A stretch of DNA of 64,000 nucleotides from an uncultured Bacilli bacterium (lineage in GTDB: Bacteria; Bacillota_I; Bacilli_A; RF39; UBA660). A program made the translations under genes and the position numbers. The notes beneath the pieces were generated by a model. The model was not told the origin of the DNA and made no database searches. It saw nothing but the letters and a program-made list of their open reading frames with translations. The stretch is from positions 372,001-436,000 of the forward strand of contig CAJUBJ010000001.1 in the NCBI GenBank assembly GCA_910584655.1, read 5' to 3'. Positions 16,890 through 24,767 of this stretch are shown here, one piece after another (positions within the stretch are counted from its first letter, which is position 1; each line of letters starts with the position of its first letter).

Positions 16890-16910
16890 AAATATAATTT
16901 AATAGGTGAT
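16890..16910 (+). promoter_or_regulatory. Shared 21-base element before sigK (TATAAT + RBS)
   Basis: Contains TATAAT and AGGTGAT, separated by five bases. The identical 21 bases precede gerM (33587-33607). If TATAAT is a -10 box, the mRNA leader is only a few bases long. Confidence 0.45.
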
Positions 16911-16913
16911 ATG

Positions 16914-17615
16914 ATGTTTTTGAAAATTTTAAATTTGTTAAAAGGTTTCTTTTATTTTACAGGAAGTTATTCAAATAATGTTTTTCCTCCTCCACTTTCA
17001 AGTGAGGAGGAAGAAAAATGTATTTCTAAAATGCTAGAGGGGGATATTGAGGCAAGGAACAAACTTATTGAACATAATTTAAGGCTTGTAGCACATATAG
17101 TAAAAAGATTTGAAAATGATTCAATATCTAATGATGATTTAATTAGTATTGGAACTATTGGTCTTATAAAAGGAATTGATAGTTATAATCCAAGTAAAAA
17201 AATAAAAATAACTACTTATATTGCTAAGTGTGCAGAAAACGAAATTTTAATGTTTTTTCGAAGTAATAAGAAATTTGGTGGGGATATTAGTTTGAATGAG
17301 TCGATTGGAATAGATAAAGATGGAAATGAGATTTCTTTAATTGATGTTATCCCTAGCGATGATGAAGACTTAGCGATGCTTATTTTTAAAAATACTAATA
17401 TCGAAAGACTTCATCAATATATGAAAGTTTTAAATACAAGAGAAAAAGATATTATTATAAAGAGATATGGATTATATGGAAGCGATGTATATACACAAAA
17501 AGATATATCTACTATGTTAAAAATATCGAGAAGTTATGTTTCTAGAATTGAAAAAAGAGCTTTAGTTAAATTATATAAAGAGTTTTATAAAAAAGGAAAA
17601 AATAAAGAGGATTAA
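16914..17615 (+). CDS. sigK: RNA polymerase sporulation sigma factor, pro-sigma-K
   Basis: 233 residues. A hydrophobic pro-sequence (MFLKILNLLKGFFYF) precedes SYSNNVFPPPLSSEEE, the cleavage region of pro-sigma-K; SpoIVFB-type proteolysis would release the active factor in the mother cell. Region 2 (NKLIEHNLRLVAHIVKRFE, ISIGTIGLIKGIDSY) and region 4 HTH (TQKDISTMLKISRSYVSRIE) are intact. The gene is continuous, with no skin-like insertion. I prefer the second ATG (16914), five bases from AGGTG. It converges on divIVA with a four-base overlap of the 3' ends. Confidence 0.93.
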   Translation: MFLKILNLLKGFFYFTGSYSNNVFPPPLSSEEEEKCISKMLEGDIEARNKLIEHNLRLVAHIVKRFENDSISNDDLISIGTIGLIKGIDSYNPSKKIKITTYIAKCAENEILMFFRSNKKFGGDISLNESIGIDKDGNEISLIDVIPSDDEDLAMLIFKNTNIERLHQYMKVLNTREKDIIIKRYGLYGSDVYTQKDISTMLKISRSYVSRIEKRALVKLYKEFYKKGKNKED

Positions 17616-18055
17616 TATCCTCTATAATCACTTGGTATATCGTCAATATCGTCTACCATTGTTAATTGTTCTTCGATTGTCTGTTTTATACGAGCTTTAT
17701 AAATTTTTAAATTTCTACGCAATTTATCAACCTCTATGTTAATTTTTTCTGCTTCAATTAAAGCATCGTTTACGATATGAGAAGCATTTTTTTTTGCATC
17801 TGTTACTATCGATTTTGCTTCTTCTTTTGCAATTTGTTTTATTTGTTTTGATGAGTCCTCAGCAATACTTACTGCTTTTGTTAAAGTTGTTTCTAAATCT
17901 TTATAATGTTCTATCTTCTTTTTTAAAAGGACTATTTCACTATCACGTTCTTTTAATTTGTTTAACATTTTTTCATATTCGTTTGTAACCTCTTTAACAA
18001 AAGTGTTAACTTCGTTTTTATCATAACCGTTTATGATTGTATTAAACTTTTTCAT
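17612..18055 (-). CDS. divIVA: DivIVA-domain coiled-coil protein
   Basis: 147 residues. The N-terminal DivIVA membrane-binding motif is FNTIINGYDKNEVNTFV (4-20), followed by a long coiled coil (about 25-125). DivIVA marks curved membrane at poles and septa and recruits division and sporulation factors. sepF lies just upstream on the same strand, as in the ylm/divIVA cluster of Bacillus. Its end overlaps sigK by four bases in convergent orientation. A GpsB-type paralogue is possible, but the length favours DivIVA. Confidence 0.88.
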   Translation of the reverse strand: MKKFNTIINGYDKNEVNTFVKEVTNEYEKMLNKLKERDSEIVLLKKKIEHYKDLETTLTKAVSIAEDSSKQIKQIAKEEAKSIVTDAKKNASHIVNDALIEAEKINIEVDKLRRNLKIYKARIKQTIEEQLTMVDDIDDIPSDYRGY

Positions 18056-18086
18056 GACTCACCTCATCTTACGCATGATGTCTATT

Positions 18087-18482
18087 CTACCACTCTGGAT
18101 TTTCTTCTTTTGTATCTTGGTCTTTACTATCTTCGCTTATTTTTCCTTGAACGTTAACATTTTTTGGTGTACATAAATATATTCCAACACCTATTTTTTG
18201 CATTGTTCCACCAATAGCATATATACATCCGCTTAGAAAATCTATTATACGTTTTGCTTGATCAGATGTAACTCTTTTTAAGTTAACTACTACACTATTA
18301 CGATTTTTCAAATGATCAGCTATTTGTTGACTTTCTGAATATGCACGTGGTTCTAAAAGAATCATTTTATTATTTGCATTTTCAACTTCTGTTGATTCTG
18401 ATGCATAATATTCGTCCTCTGTACCATTCAATCTAACTTCTTCGTCTTCAGCTTCGAATATTTTTTTTATACTAAATGCCAT
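18087..18482 (-). CDS. sepF: Cell division protein SepF
   Basis: 131 residues. The SepF core is clear: MILLEPRAYSESQQIADHL, VVVNLKRVTSDQAKRIIDFL, SGCIYAIGGTMQKIG and IYLCTP. SepF tethers FtsZ to the membrane through an N-terminal amphipathic helix (MAFSIKKIF). The C-terminal tail after the core is acidic. ATG follows a GGAGGC site. 31 bases upstream of divIVA; probable operon. Confidence 0.95.
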   Translation of the reverse strand: MAFSIKKIFEAEDEEVRLNGTEDEYYASESTEVENANNKMILLEPRAYSESQQIADHLKNRNSVVVNLKRVTSDQAKRIIDFLSGCIYAIGGTMQKIGVGIYLCTPKNVNVQGKISEDSKDQDTKEENPEW

Positions 18483-18568
18483 TTTTATGCCTCCTATACT
18501 ATTTTACCTATTAATTATATCTAATAATAATTCTTTTTTCAATAATATATCCAAAAAAGAAATGATTT

Positions 18569-20116
18569 TTAGTCTTTTTTTAAGCCTTTGTAATCTTTAT
18601 CTGTAATTCTTGTTGTTTCAAATGTTAATGATTGAGTTATTAATTTTTCACATATTGCTTCGGCTTTTTTTTGTTGTTCAGTTTTATGGTTTTTTAATAA
18701 ATTTTGTAATTTTAATAATTGCTCTTTACTAAAACTATTATAGTTTTGTTCTAGTTTACTATCTACAAAACTTATAATAACTATATTTTTTCCATTTTTA
18801 GTATATAAGAGGCTTAAATTAGTACCAGATAAGCAAAAAAGATCTATACCATTAATGTTATTTATTTTTTTGTGCTCAATATTACTTTCTTTTAATATTT
18901 GCAAAAGACTATGTGCTTCTGGATATAAAACTATATCCATTGTTTCTATGTTTCTTAAGATTATTGGGAATTCTTCATTATCTGTTAAATAACTTGCTGT
19001 ATCATCTATAGTTTGATGCTCATCTATATTCTGAATCAATAGTTTTAACATAAATACTTTATTTGCTAAAGCCTCATATGTTGTTTGGAGTTCTTCTGGT
19101 GGACAAACCTGAGTAATATATTTGCATATTGATGTGACGTCTTTAAGAAAACGATTGAATAATGCTTTTGTTTCAGGTACTTCTATATTTTTGGCTATAT
19201 TTTGAGCGTTTTGATAAACATCCTGCTCTTGCTCAGATAGAAAGTTCTTTAAAACAACATTATTTGTTTTTTCATTTTCAGTAGCAATAAGAACTTCCAT
19301 ATCTGCTATGTAATTCATCGCTTGAATTCTTGGAACTGAGGCAATGTTTAGAAGTGTTTCGAAATATTCTATAGTTGGGGCTGGATAAACTATTTTTCCA
19401 TCACAAATATATTGTTTTAATTCTGCTATTGCTTTTTTCTTTGTTTCCAATTCGTTTTTTTCATCTTGATTTCTAGGTTCTGATAGCAAACTTAAATTTA
19501 TTTCTGTTAGTAAACTATTGATACAAATGCTATATTCTAATTGCTCTTCTTCGCTTAAAACTAGTAACAGAAGTTTTTCTACTAAAAAGTTAACGATACT
19601 TGAAGTATAATTTTTCATAATTCTATAATTTTCATCATAACTATTGGCAATGCGATTTTCTATTTCGATGATTATATTAATATTCTCTTTTGGATTGTTT
19701 TTGAATAGACTAATTAGAAGTTTTATTATATCTTCAATTTTTGTATTTGACTTTGATGAAAAAAATATAATATTTTTGATTAAATATTTGTTTGGTATAA
19801 CAGGTGCATGAAAGGTTCCTTCTGAAAACGATTGAATTCCTTTTAGTAATTGATCTAATTCTTCAGTTAGAGAAGCTTTTTTTTGCTTTAATTTACATGA
19901 TTCTAATTCAAGAATATAATTTTTCAGTTCATTTTCTGATGGTTTGAAAATTATGTTTTTTAATTTTCTTCCTTTGTCTTCGTAGTATCTTTTTAAAAGT
20001 TCTTTTTTTGTTCCGCTATATGTAATTGGTTGTGTGGTTGACTCGAGAAAAGTTATTTCATTTATACCTTCTTCTATCTCTTTTATTCTTTTATTGCAAT
20101 ATTCTACAAAATTCAT
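18569..20116 (-). CDS. Hypothetical protein, 515 aa
   Basis: A long, almost entirely helical soluble protein with no recognised domain. It starts MNFVEYCNKRIKEIEEG after AAAGGGAGTGATAAA. The C-terminal 120 residues (about 390-500) turn alpha/beta (FPIILRNIETMDIVLYPEAH ... GIDLFCLSGTNLSLLYTKNG), suggesting a separate domain. There is no signal or membrane span. It lies between glyQS and sepF, which does not suggest a job. No enzyme motif is visible. Confidence 0.7.
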   Translation of the reverse strand: MNFVEYCNKRIKEIEEGINEITFLESTTQPITYSGTKKELLKRYYEDKGRKLKNIIFKPSENELKNYILELESCKLKQKKASLTEELDQLLKGIQSFSEGTFHAPVIPNKYLIKNIIFFSSKSNTKIEDIIKLLISLFKNNPKENINIIIEIENRIANSYDENYRIMKNYTSSIVNFLVEKLLLLVLSEEEQLEYSICINSLLTEINLSLLSEPRNQDEKNELETKKKAIAELKQYICDGKIVYPAPTIEYFETLLNIASVPRIQAMNYIADMEVLIATENEKTNNVVLKNFLSEQEQDVYQNAQNIAKNIEVPETKALFNRFLKDVTSICKYITQVCPPEELQTTYEALANKVFMLKLLIQNIDEHQTIDDTASYLTDNEEFPIILRNIETMDIVLYPEAHSLLQILKESNIEHKKINNINGIDLFCLSGTNLSLLYTKNGKNIVIISFVDSKLEQNYNSFSKEQLLKLQNLLKNHKTEQQKKAEAICEKLITQSLTFETTRITDKDYKGLKKD

Positions 20117-20179
20117 TTTATCACTCCCTTTTTAAAATACTTTTTCTATTATATAATACATAAAAATACTGGGCAAACG

Positions 20180-20204
20180 AAAAGATGGTATATTACCATC
20201 TTTG
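20180..20204 (-). terminator. Probable terminator of glyQS
   Basis: AAGATGGTA ATA TACCATCTT hairpin followed by TTTTCGTTT on the minus strand; strong stem, weak T-tract. Confidence 0.55.
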
Positions 20205-20218
20205 ACTATAATTTTACA

Positions 20219-21598
20219 CTAAAATTCAATTTTTTCTTTAATATAGCTTGATAACTCGTCTATATTCAATTTTATTTGTTCCATTGTATCTCTATCTCTA
20301 ACTGTTACAGTGTTATTTTCGATTGTTTCGTCATCTATTGTAATACTAAATGGTGTTCCTACCGCATCATTTCTTCTATAACGCTTTCCAATTGAACCTG
20401 ATTCGTCATAAGATACGTTAAATTCTTTGCATAATTTTGCATATAATTCCATTGCTTTAGATCCGTGAACCTTTTTTATTAAAGGTAATATTGTTGCTTT
20501 TACTGGAGCTAGAGCTGGATGTATTTTTAGAACTTCTCTTGTATCTCCATTTTCTAGTTCTTCTTTTTCATATGCATTACATATAAATGCTAATATTGCT
20601 CTATCTAATCCTAGTGATGGTTCTATTACAAAAGGTGTGTATCTTTCATTAGTTTCAGGATCTAAATATCTTAAATCAGCTTTTGAATGTTCCATATGAA
20701 CTGATAAATCGTAATCTGTTCTATCAGCGATACCCCATAGTTCTCCCCATCCCATTGGGAATAAGAATTCGATATCTGTAGTAGCTTTACTATAGAATGA
20801 TAATTCTTCTTTAGTGTGATCTCTATATCTTAAATTATCTTTTTTGATACCTAAAGATTTTAGCCAATCTATACAATAATTTTTCCAATATCCAAACCAT
20901 TCTAGGTCCGTATCTGGTTTACAGAAAAATTCAAGTTCCATTTGCTCAAATTCTCTAGTACGGAATGTAAAGTTACCTGGAGTTATTTCATTTCTGAAAC
21001 TTTTTCCTGTTTGTCCAATACCAAAAGGTAATTTAGCTCTCATGCTTCTTTGAACATTAAGGAAGTTAACAAATATACCTTGAGCTGTTTCTCCTCTTAA
21101 ATATACTTTATTTTTTGAATCTTCTGTTACACCTTGATGTGTTTCAAATAATAAATTAAATTTTCTTATAGGTGTAAAATCTTCTGCACCACACTTTGGA
21201 CAGGCTATATGATTTTCTTTCATGAAGCTTTCAATTTTTTCGTTTTCCCATCCATCTCCTGTTTCGGCACCATTTGTATATTCTTCAATTAGTTTATCAG
21301 CGCGATGGCGACTTTTACATTTTTTACAATCTACTAATGGGTCGTTAAAATTAGTTACATGTCCACTTGCTACCCAAACTTCAGGATTCATCAGTATTGC
21401 TGCATCTAGACCATAATTATAAGGATTTTCTTGGATAAATTTTTTCCACCAAGCACGACGAACATTTTCTTTTAATTCTCTTCCTAATGGTCCGTAATCC
21501 CAAGTGTTTGATAATCCACCATATATTTCACTTCCTTGAAATATAAATCCGTATTGTTTACAATAATTTACTATGTCTTCCATTTTTATTTTTTCCAT
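20219..21598 (-). CDS. glyQS: Glycyl-tRNA synthetase, one-chain alpha2 type
   Basis: 459 residues, class II enzyme charging tRNA-Gly. Motifs: WDYGPLGRELKENV near the N-terminus, a zinc-binding CKKC ... CPKCG insertion, motif 2 (FRNEITPGNFTFRTREFEQME) and motif 3 (IEPSLGLDRAILA), then a C-terminal anticodon-binding domain. It is the one-chain type found in Mollicutes and Staphylococcus, not the two-subunit GlyQ/GlyS of Bacillus subtilis. It is controlled by the T-box leader just upstream, with a 16-codon ORF between them. Confidence 0.96.
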   Translation of the reverse strand: MEKIKMEDIVNYCKQYGFIFQGSEIYGGLSNTWDYGPLGRELKENVRRAWWKKFIQENPYNYGLDAAILMNPEVWVASGHVTNFNDPLVDCKKCKSRHRADKLIEEYTNGAETGDGWENEKIESFMKENHIACPKCGAEDFTPIRKFNLLFETHQGVTEDSKNKVYLRGETAQGIFVNFLNVQRSMRAKLPFGIGQTGKSFRNEITPGNFTFRTREFEQMELEFFCKPDTDLEWFGYWKNYCIDWLKSLGIKKDNLRYRDHTKEELSFYSKATTDIEFLFPMGWGELWGIADRTDYDLSVHMEHSKADLRYLDPETNERYTPFVIEPSLGLDRAILAFICNAYEKEELENGDTREVLKIHPALAPVKATILPLIKKVHGSKAMELYAKLCKEFNVSYDESGSIGKRYRRNDAVGTPFSITIDDETIENNTVTVRDRDTMEQIKLNIDELSSYIKEKIEF

Positions 21599-21631
21599 AT
21601 TTTTTTCTCCTTCTATTTTATTATATTCTTT

Positions 21632-21682
21632 TTAAAACTTGTTCCCTCGTTCTTTTTCTAAATAAGCGATAACTCGTTTCAT
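21632..21682 (-). CDS. 16-codon ORF between T-box and glyQS
   Basis: MKRVIAYLEKERGNKF then TAA, with a strong AAGGAGTG site eight bases before the ATG. It lies on the glyQS mRNA after the T-box terminator and ends 34 bases before the glyQS start. It could be a translated leader peptide or a chance frame; the RBS is better than that of many real genes here. Confidence 0.4.
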   Translation of the reverse strand: MKRVIAYLEKERGNKF

Positions 21683-21701
21683 ATTAATCACTCCTTAAAA
21701 T

Positions 21702-21821
21702 AAAAAATCTAGAAATATTGTAGGAACGAATATTAATCCGCGGTTCCATCCTACTTATTTCTAGAAGAAATCAACTTTATTATATATAGCTCGTGGTTGC
21801 CAACCCAGTCATCGCTTGTAT
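21702..21821 (-). promoter_or_regulatory. Glycine T-box leader of glyQS, very short Stem I
   Basis: Minus-strand T-box sequence AGGATGGAACCGCGG (21738-21752) followed by a terminator stem (TCTAGAAATA ... TATTTCTAGA, 21702-21765) and T-run. Upstream is a 29-nt hairpin (21788-21816, AGC ... GCT) whose loop region shows GGTTGGCAACC, giving a GGC glycine specifier. The whole leader is about 120 nt because the promoter sits right before it. Uncharged tRNA-Gly should stabilise the anti-terminator and allow glyQS expression. Confidence 0.85.
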
Positions 21822-21827
21822 GCATTA

Positions 21828-21855
21828 ATTATAACAAATTTTTTTATTAAGTCAA
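21828..21855 (-). promoter_or_regulatory. Promoter of glyQS leader
   Basis: Minus-strand TTGACT, 16-base spacer, TATAAT. The start site would be near 21821, which limits the T-box leader length. Confidence 0.75.
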
Positions 21856-21873
21856 CATTTACTTACTATATAA

Positions 21874-22905
21874 TTATTTTTTTAATTGCCATTTTAAAAT
21901 TGGTGAATCACTATGTGGACATATTTTGGCTTCTAAATTTGATATTTCTTTCGTTAAATTTAAATTTTCTATAGCAAAATTGTAGGCAAGAGCTTCATTT
22001 ATTACAAATATGTCTACTATTTTTTGACGTATTGCCATTATTTCATCTTTATCTAAGGTTTCTAAAGGTAATCGACATAACTCTTGGAGATTGTTGTGTT
22101 TTTTGCTGAATGAGTATTGCTGTGGCTTTATTATTTGATATGCTCTTGTTGTAACAAAAGATACTTCTGCGATATACTTTTCTAATTCCTGATTTGAGTC
22201 TTCGCTTTTTCCACATAATCTTGATATTGTTGGATCATAAATAAATTTATGATTGTTATCTGCTATTCCTACTACCCCATGACTCCATTGTAATTTTTTA
22301 AAATCTTTTATACTGTTTAGATTTTCTATGCTTTCGGCACTTGATACGGTTAATATTTCTGCTTTATTGCCTAGTTCACTGAAGCAGTCTGCCGCTAGTG
22401 CAGACATATGACGACATACCGATGCACCTGAAAGTGTTCTTGCACCAAGAGTTTCAACTATATAATTTTTATCATATTCATAATTTTTATAAACATTTTT
22501 AAAGTTGGAAGATAGAAAGCCATTGGTTAATAGAATATCGAAGAAAAATACTATTTCTTTTGCACTTTCTAAATTAAATTTGGAAATAAAATCAGCTAGT
22601 TTTTTTATATATTCGTTATATAGTTCTATACAGTTTTGATAGTCAGATGTTTTGCGAATTTCTTCTGTAAGAATGTCTCTGACATCGTCAAGTTGGCGCC
22701 AATTTTGATATAATTTTTTTATAATGAGTGGAACTAGTATATTTACAAATGCAATATAAGGTATACTTCCTGTTGCTAAGGATGAAAGTTCGTATGCGAT
22801 AATAATTGCTATTTGAGTGATGTTTGATTTTCTTTCGAAAAAACGACGAGATTTATTTTTTTTAAGAGTTTCAATTAATTCAATTAAATTTAAATTTTCT
22901 TCCAT
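21874..22905 (-). CDS. Transglutaminase-like protein, paralogue 2 (membrane-associated)
   Basis: 343 residues. The N-terminal part has two hydrophobic stretches (about 27-38 and 46-65). The core shows LGARTLSGASVCRHMSALAAD (Cys about 166), WSHGVVGIADN (His about 210) and KFIYDPTIS (Asp about 223), the order and spacing of a transglutaminase-like Cys-His-Asp triad. It ends with PHSDSPILKWQLKK. The neighbour at 22933 shares both the triad blocks and the C-terminal tail. Function is unknown; a peptidase or amidase acting on a peptide is inferred from the fold. It ends 19 bases before the glyQS promoter (-35). Confidence 0.7.
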   Translation of the reverse strand: MEENLNLIELIETLKKNKSRRFFERKSNITQIAIIIAYELSSLATGSIPYIAFVNILVPLIIKKLYQNWRQLDDVRDILTEEIRKTSDYQNCIELYNEYIKKLADFISKFNLESAKEIVFFFDILLTNGFLSSNFKNVYKNYEYDKNYIVETLGARTLSGASVCRHMSALAADCFSELGNKAEILTVSSAESIENLNSIKDFKKLQWSHGVVGIADNNHKFIYDPTISRLCGKSEDSNQELEKYIAEVSFVTTRAYQIIKPQQYSFSKKHNNLQELCRLPLETLDKDEIMAIRQKIVDIFVINEALAYNFAIENLNLTKEISNLEAKICPHSDSPILKWQLKK

Positions 22906-22932
22906 ATTAAGTTCCTTTCTAATTAAAAATAT

Positions 22933-23817
22933 TTATTGATGCAATTGCCATTTTAAAATTGGTGTATCACCATGAGGTTGAAGTCTTTGTTCTAAATCGA
23001 CAATTTCTTCGATTATGTCTCTAGCGTTTTTTTTCAAATATTGGATTTCATTTAATGTATCACGATATAATTTTGTTGTTTGTTTTACTAAATTAAGAAA
23101 ATCATTTAATATGACTTCTTCAAATGGAGTGTACCATACATTAATTAGTTCTTTTTCATACTCGGTATTAACTAAACATTGTTGAGGATTTAATAATATA
23201 AGATCTCCTACTTCGGTAAGTGATGTAAAACTTATAAATGTTTCAGCTATTCTGCTACCTGTTTTAAGTGTATATTCTTTATTTTGGGGTTCGGATGCAA
23301 AAGAACTTGAAGTTGGATCGTATATTATTTTTCCGTTCTTACCTATAAGCCCGACTACAGCATGTAAATATGGATTTTCTTTTTCTAATTCCTCTGGGCT
23401 TTCGATATATCTTACGTTAAGCCAACTTGCGTAATGTTCAATATTTAAAACGTCTGCGGTTAAAGCTGACATATGTCTGCATACACTTGCACCACTTATT
23501 GCTCTTGCACCTAAAAGTTCTGGCAAAAATTCTTTTTCATATTTGAATAAATGATAATCATTTTTATTTGTTACTGATAATATTCCGTTTCTTAATAATA
23601 AATCAAAGTAAATAATAGCAGCTTCAGAATTATTTATTCCTACAGAATGGATATGATGAGCTATCTCGCATACAAAAAAGTCATATAATCTCTTACATCC
23701 GTAATATTCTTCTGTTGTACGTAATATTTTTCCAATAGCTTCATATCTGTTTGCATTATTTAAAACATTTTTGTTTATTTCTTTTTCAATGGTTAACATA
23801 TCTAATAAGTTATTCAT
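22933..23817 (-). CDS. Transglutaminase-like protein, paralogue 1 (soluble)
   Basis: 294 residues, no membrane span. Triad blocks: LGARAISGASVCRHMSALTAD (split: Cys in GASVCRHM, about 138), LHAVVGLIG (His about 173) and KIIYDPTSSS (Asp about 187). The tail is PHGDTPILKWQLHQ, nearly identical to that of its neighbour. Between triad and tail lies a coiled helical segment (about 230-280). The start is the ATG after AGGTGATTTTT; an in-frame GTG overlaps that RBS. The pair probably arose by duplication and is co-transcribed with a 27-base gap. Confidence 0.7.
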   Translation of the reverse strand: MNNLLDMLTIEKEINKNVLNNANRYEAIGKILRTTEEYYGCKRLYDFFVCEIAHHIHSVGINNSEAAIIYFDLLLRNGILSVTNKNDYHLFKYEKEFLPELLGARAISGASVCRHMSALTADVLNIEHYASWLNVRYIESPEELEKENPYLHAVVGLIGKNGKIIYDPTSSSFASEPQNKEYTLKTGSRIAETFISFTSLTEVGDLILLNPQQCLVNTEYEKELINVWYTPFEEVILNDFLNLVKQTTKLYRDTLNEIQYLKKNARDIIEEIVDLEQRLQPHGDTPILKWQLHQ

Positions 23818-23867
23818 AAAAATCACCTATAGAAAGTTATTTTATATTAGAAATTATTTTTTTACAA

Positions 23868-23893
23868 TAAAAAATTAGCCTAATTGGCTAATC
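23868..23893 (-). terminator. Terminator of recO
   Basis: TTAGCC AATTA GGCTAA stem followed by T6 on the minus strand, overlapping the recO stop. Confidence 0.8.
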
Positions 23894-24609
23894 TTTTTTA
23901 GAAAGTTTTTGCTTTTTAAATATATCCCTGTATATCTCTCGTAGTATTTGTCTAAAAAGTAGTTGATTTCATTAGCTGTTGTATTTTTTATTTTAATATC
24001 TGTTATGGTGTCAATATCAATTAAGTAATACATTCTTATTAGCTTTATGCTTTTGGGATTGATTATTACTTCGTTTTTATAACAATTTTGACAAATAAAT
24101 CCCCCTTCATCTGGATCCAAAGTTACAATTTGTGTTTTATTTCCACATTTTATACATGAATTTAAATTAAGTCCAACTCCTAAATGTTCTAAAAACTTTA
24201 ACTCTAAGATATTTGTAAGTATTAAAGGATTTTTTCCTTCGTTAATTTTTTTAATTGTACTTATATATATATCAAATATTACCGCTTCGCTATTTTGCTT
24301 TGCGACTTGATATGTAAGATCAGTTATATAACTCATAAAGCTAATTAGTTCAATGCTACTTTTAATAGTTTTAAAATTATCTATTATATCAATATCTATT
24401 AGTTTAGATAATTTGTTCTCATTGTAATTGATATGGAAGAATCCGTATGTAAATTTAATGGTCTTAGTGCGTAATGGATTTTTTAAACTTTTAACATTAT
24501 TGCACATTATTCCTATTAAACCATGTTCACGTGTTAATATATTTATTATTTTTGAATTATCACCATATGGTGTTTCATTTATTATTATTCCTTCAATTTT
24601 ACTTATCAT
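23875..24609 (-). CDS. recO: DNA repair protein RecO
   Basis: 244 residues. The N-terminal OB fold begins ISKIEGIIINETPYGDNSKI, the helical C-terminal domain follows, and a zinc-binding CIKCG ... CQNCY pair lies at about 152-175. RecO loads RecA onto SSB-coated DNA with RecR. It follows yqzL and era, exactly the Bacillus order. I choose the ATG after GAAGTGAT rather than the GTG nine bases earlier. Confidence 0.94.
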   Translation of the reverse strand: MISKIEGIIINETPYGDNSKIINILTREHGLIGIMCNNVKSLKNPLRTKTIKFTYGFFHINYNENKLSKLIDIDIIDNFKTIKSSIELISFMSYITDLTYQVAKQNSEAVIFDIYISTIKKINEGKNPLILTNILELKFLEHLGVGLNLNSCIKCGNKTQIVTLDPDEGGFICQNCYKNEVIINPKSIKLIRMYYLIDIDTITDIKIKNTTANEINYFLDKYYERYTGIYLKSKNFLKKISQLG

Positions 24610-24627
24610 ATCAATCACTTCTGTTGC

Positions 24628-24711
24628 TTATTTTATTTTACCTTTATATTTTAAATAATATTCTATTTTGCCTGTTTTTTTAAAAAGTTCCCAAGCTTCT
24701 TGTTTATTCAT
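24628..24711 (-). CDS. yqzL: YqzL-like small protein, 27 aa
   Basis: A 27-codon gene: MNKQEAWELFKKTGKIEYYL then KYKGKIK. In Bacillus the tiny gene yqzL lies between era and recO, and its product has the same W-x-x-F-x-x-T-G-x-I-x-x-Y-L pattern. Position, pattern and size support the call, although it is shorter than Bacillus YqzL. Function is unknown. Its ATG directly abuts the T-run of the era terminator, and its RBS lies in the loop of that hairpin. Confidence 0.75.
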   Translation of the reverse strand: MNKQEAWELFKKTGKIEYYLKYKGKIK

Positions 24712-24753
24712 AAAAAGAACCCATCCTTTCTAATTATATAATGGGTTCTTTTT
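24712..24753 (-). terminator. Terminator-like hairpin between era and yqzL
   Basis: AAAAAGAACCCAT / ATGGGTTCTTTTT stem with an 18-base AT-rich loop holding GAAAGG. The T-run ends at the yqzL ATG. Confidence 0.75.
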
Positions 24754-24767
24754 GTTATATTTATTCA

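Noticed and set aside
16911..17615. Interrupted sigK with a skin-type insertion
   Set aside because: The gene is continuous from pro-sequence to region 4, so no excision is needed.
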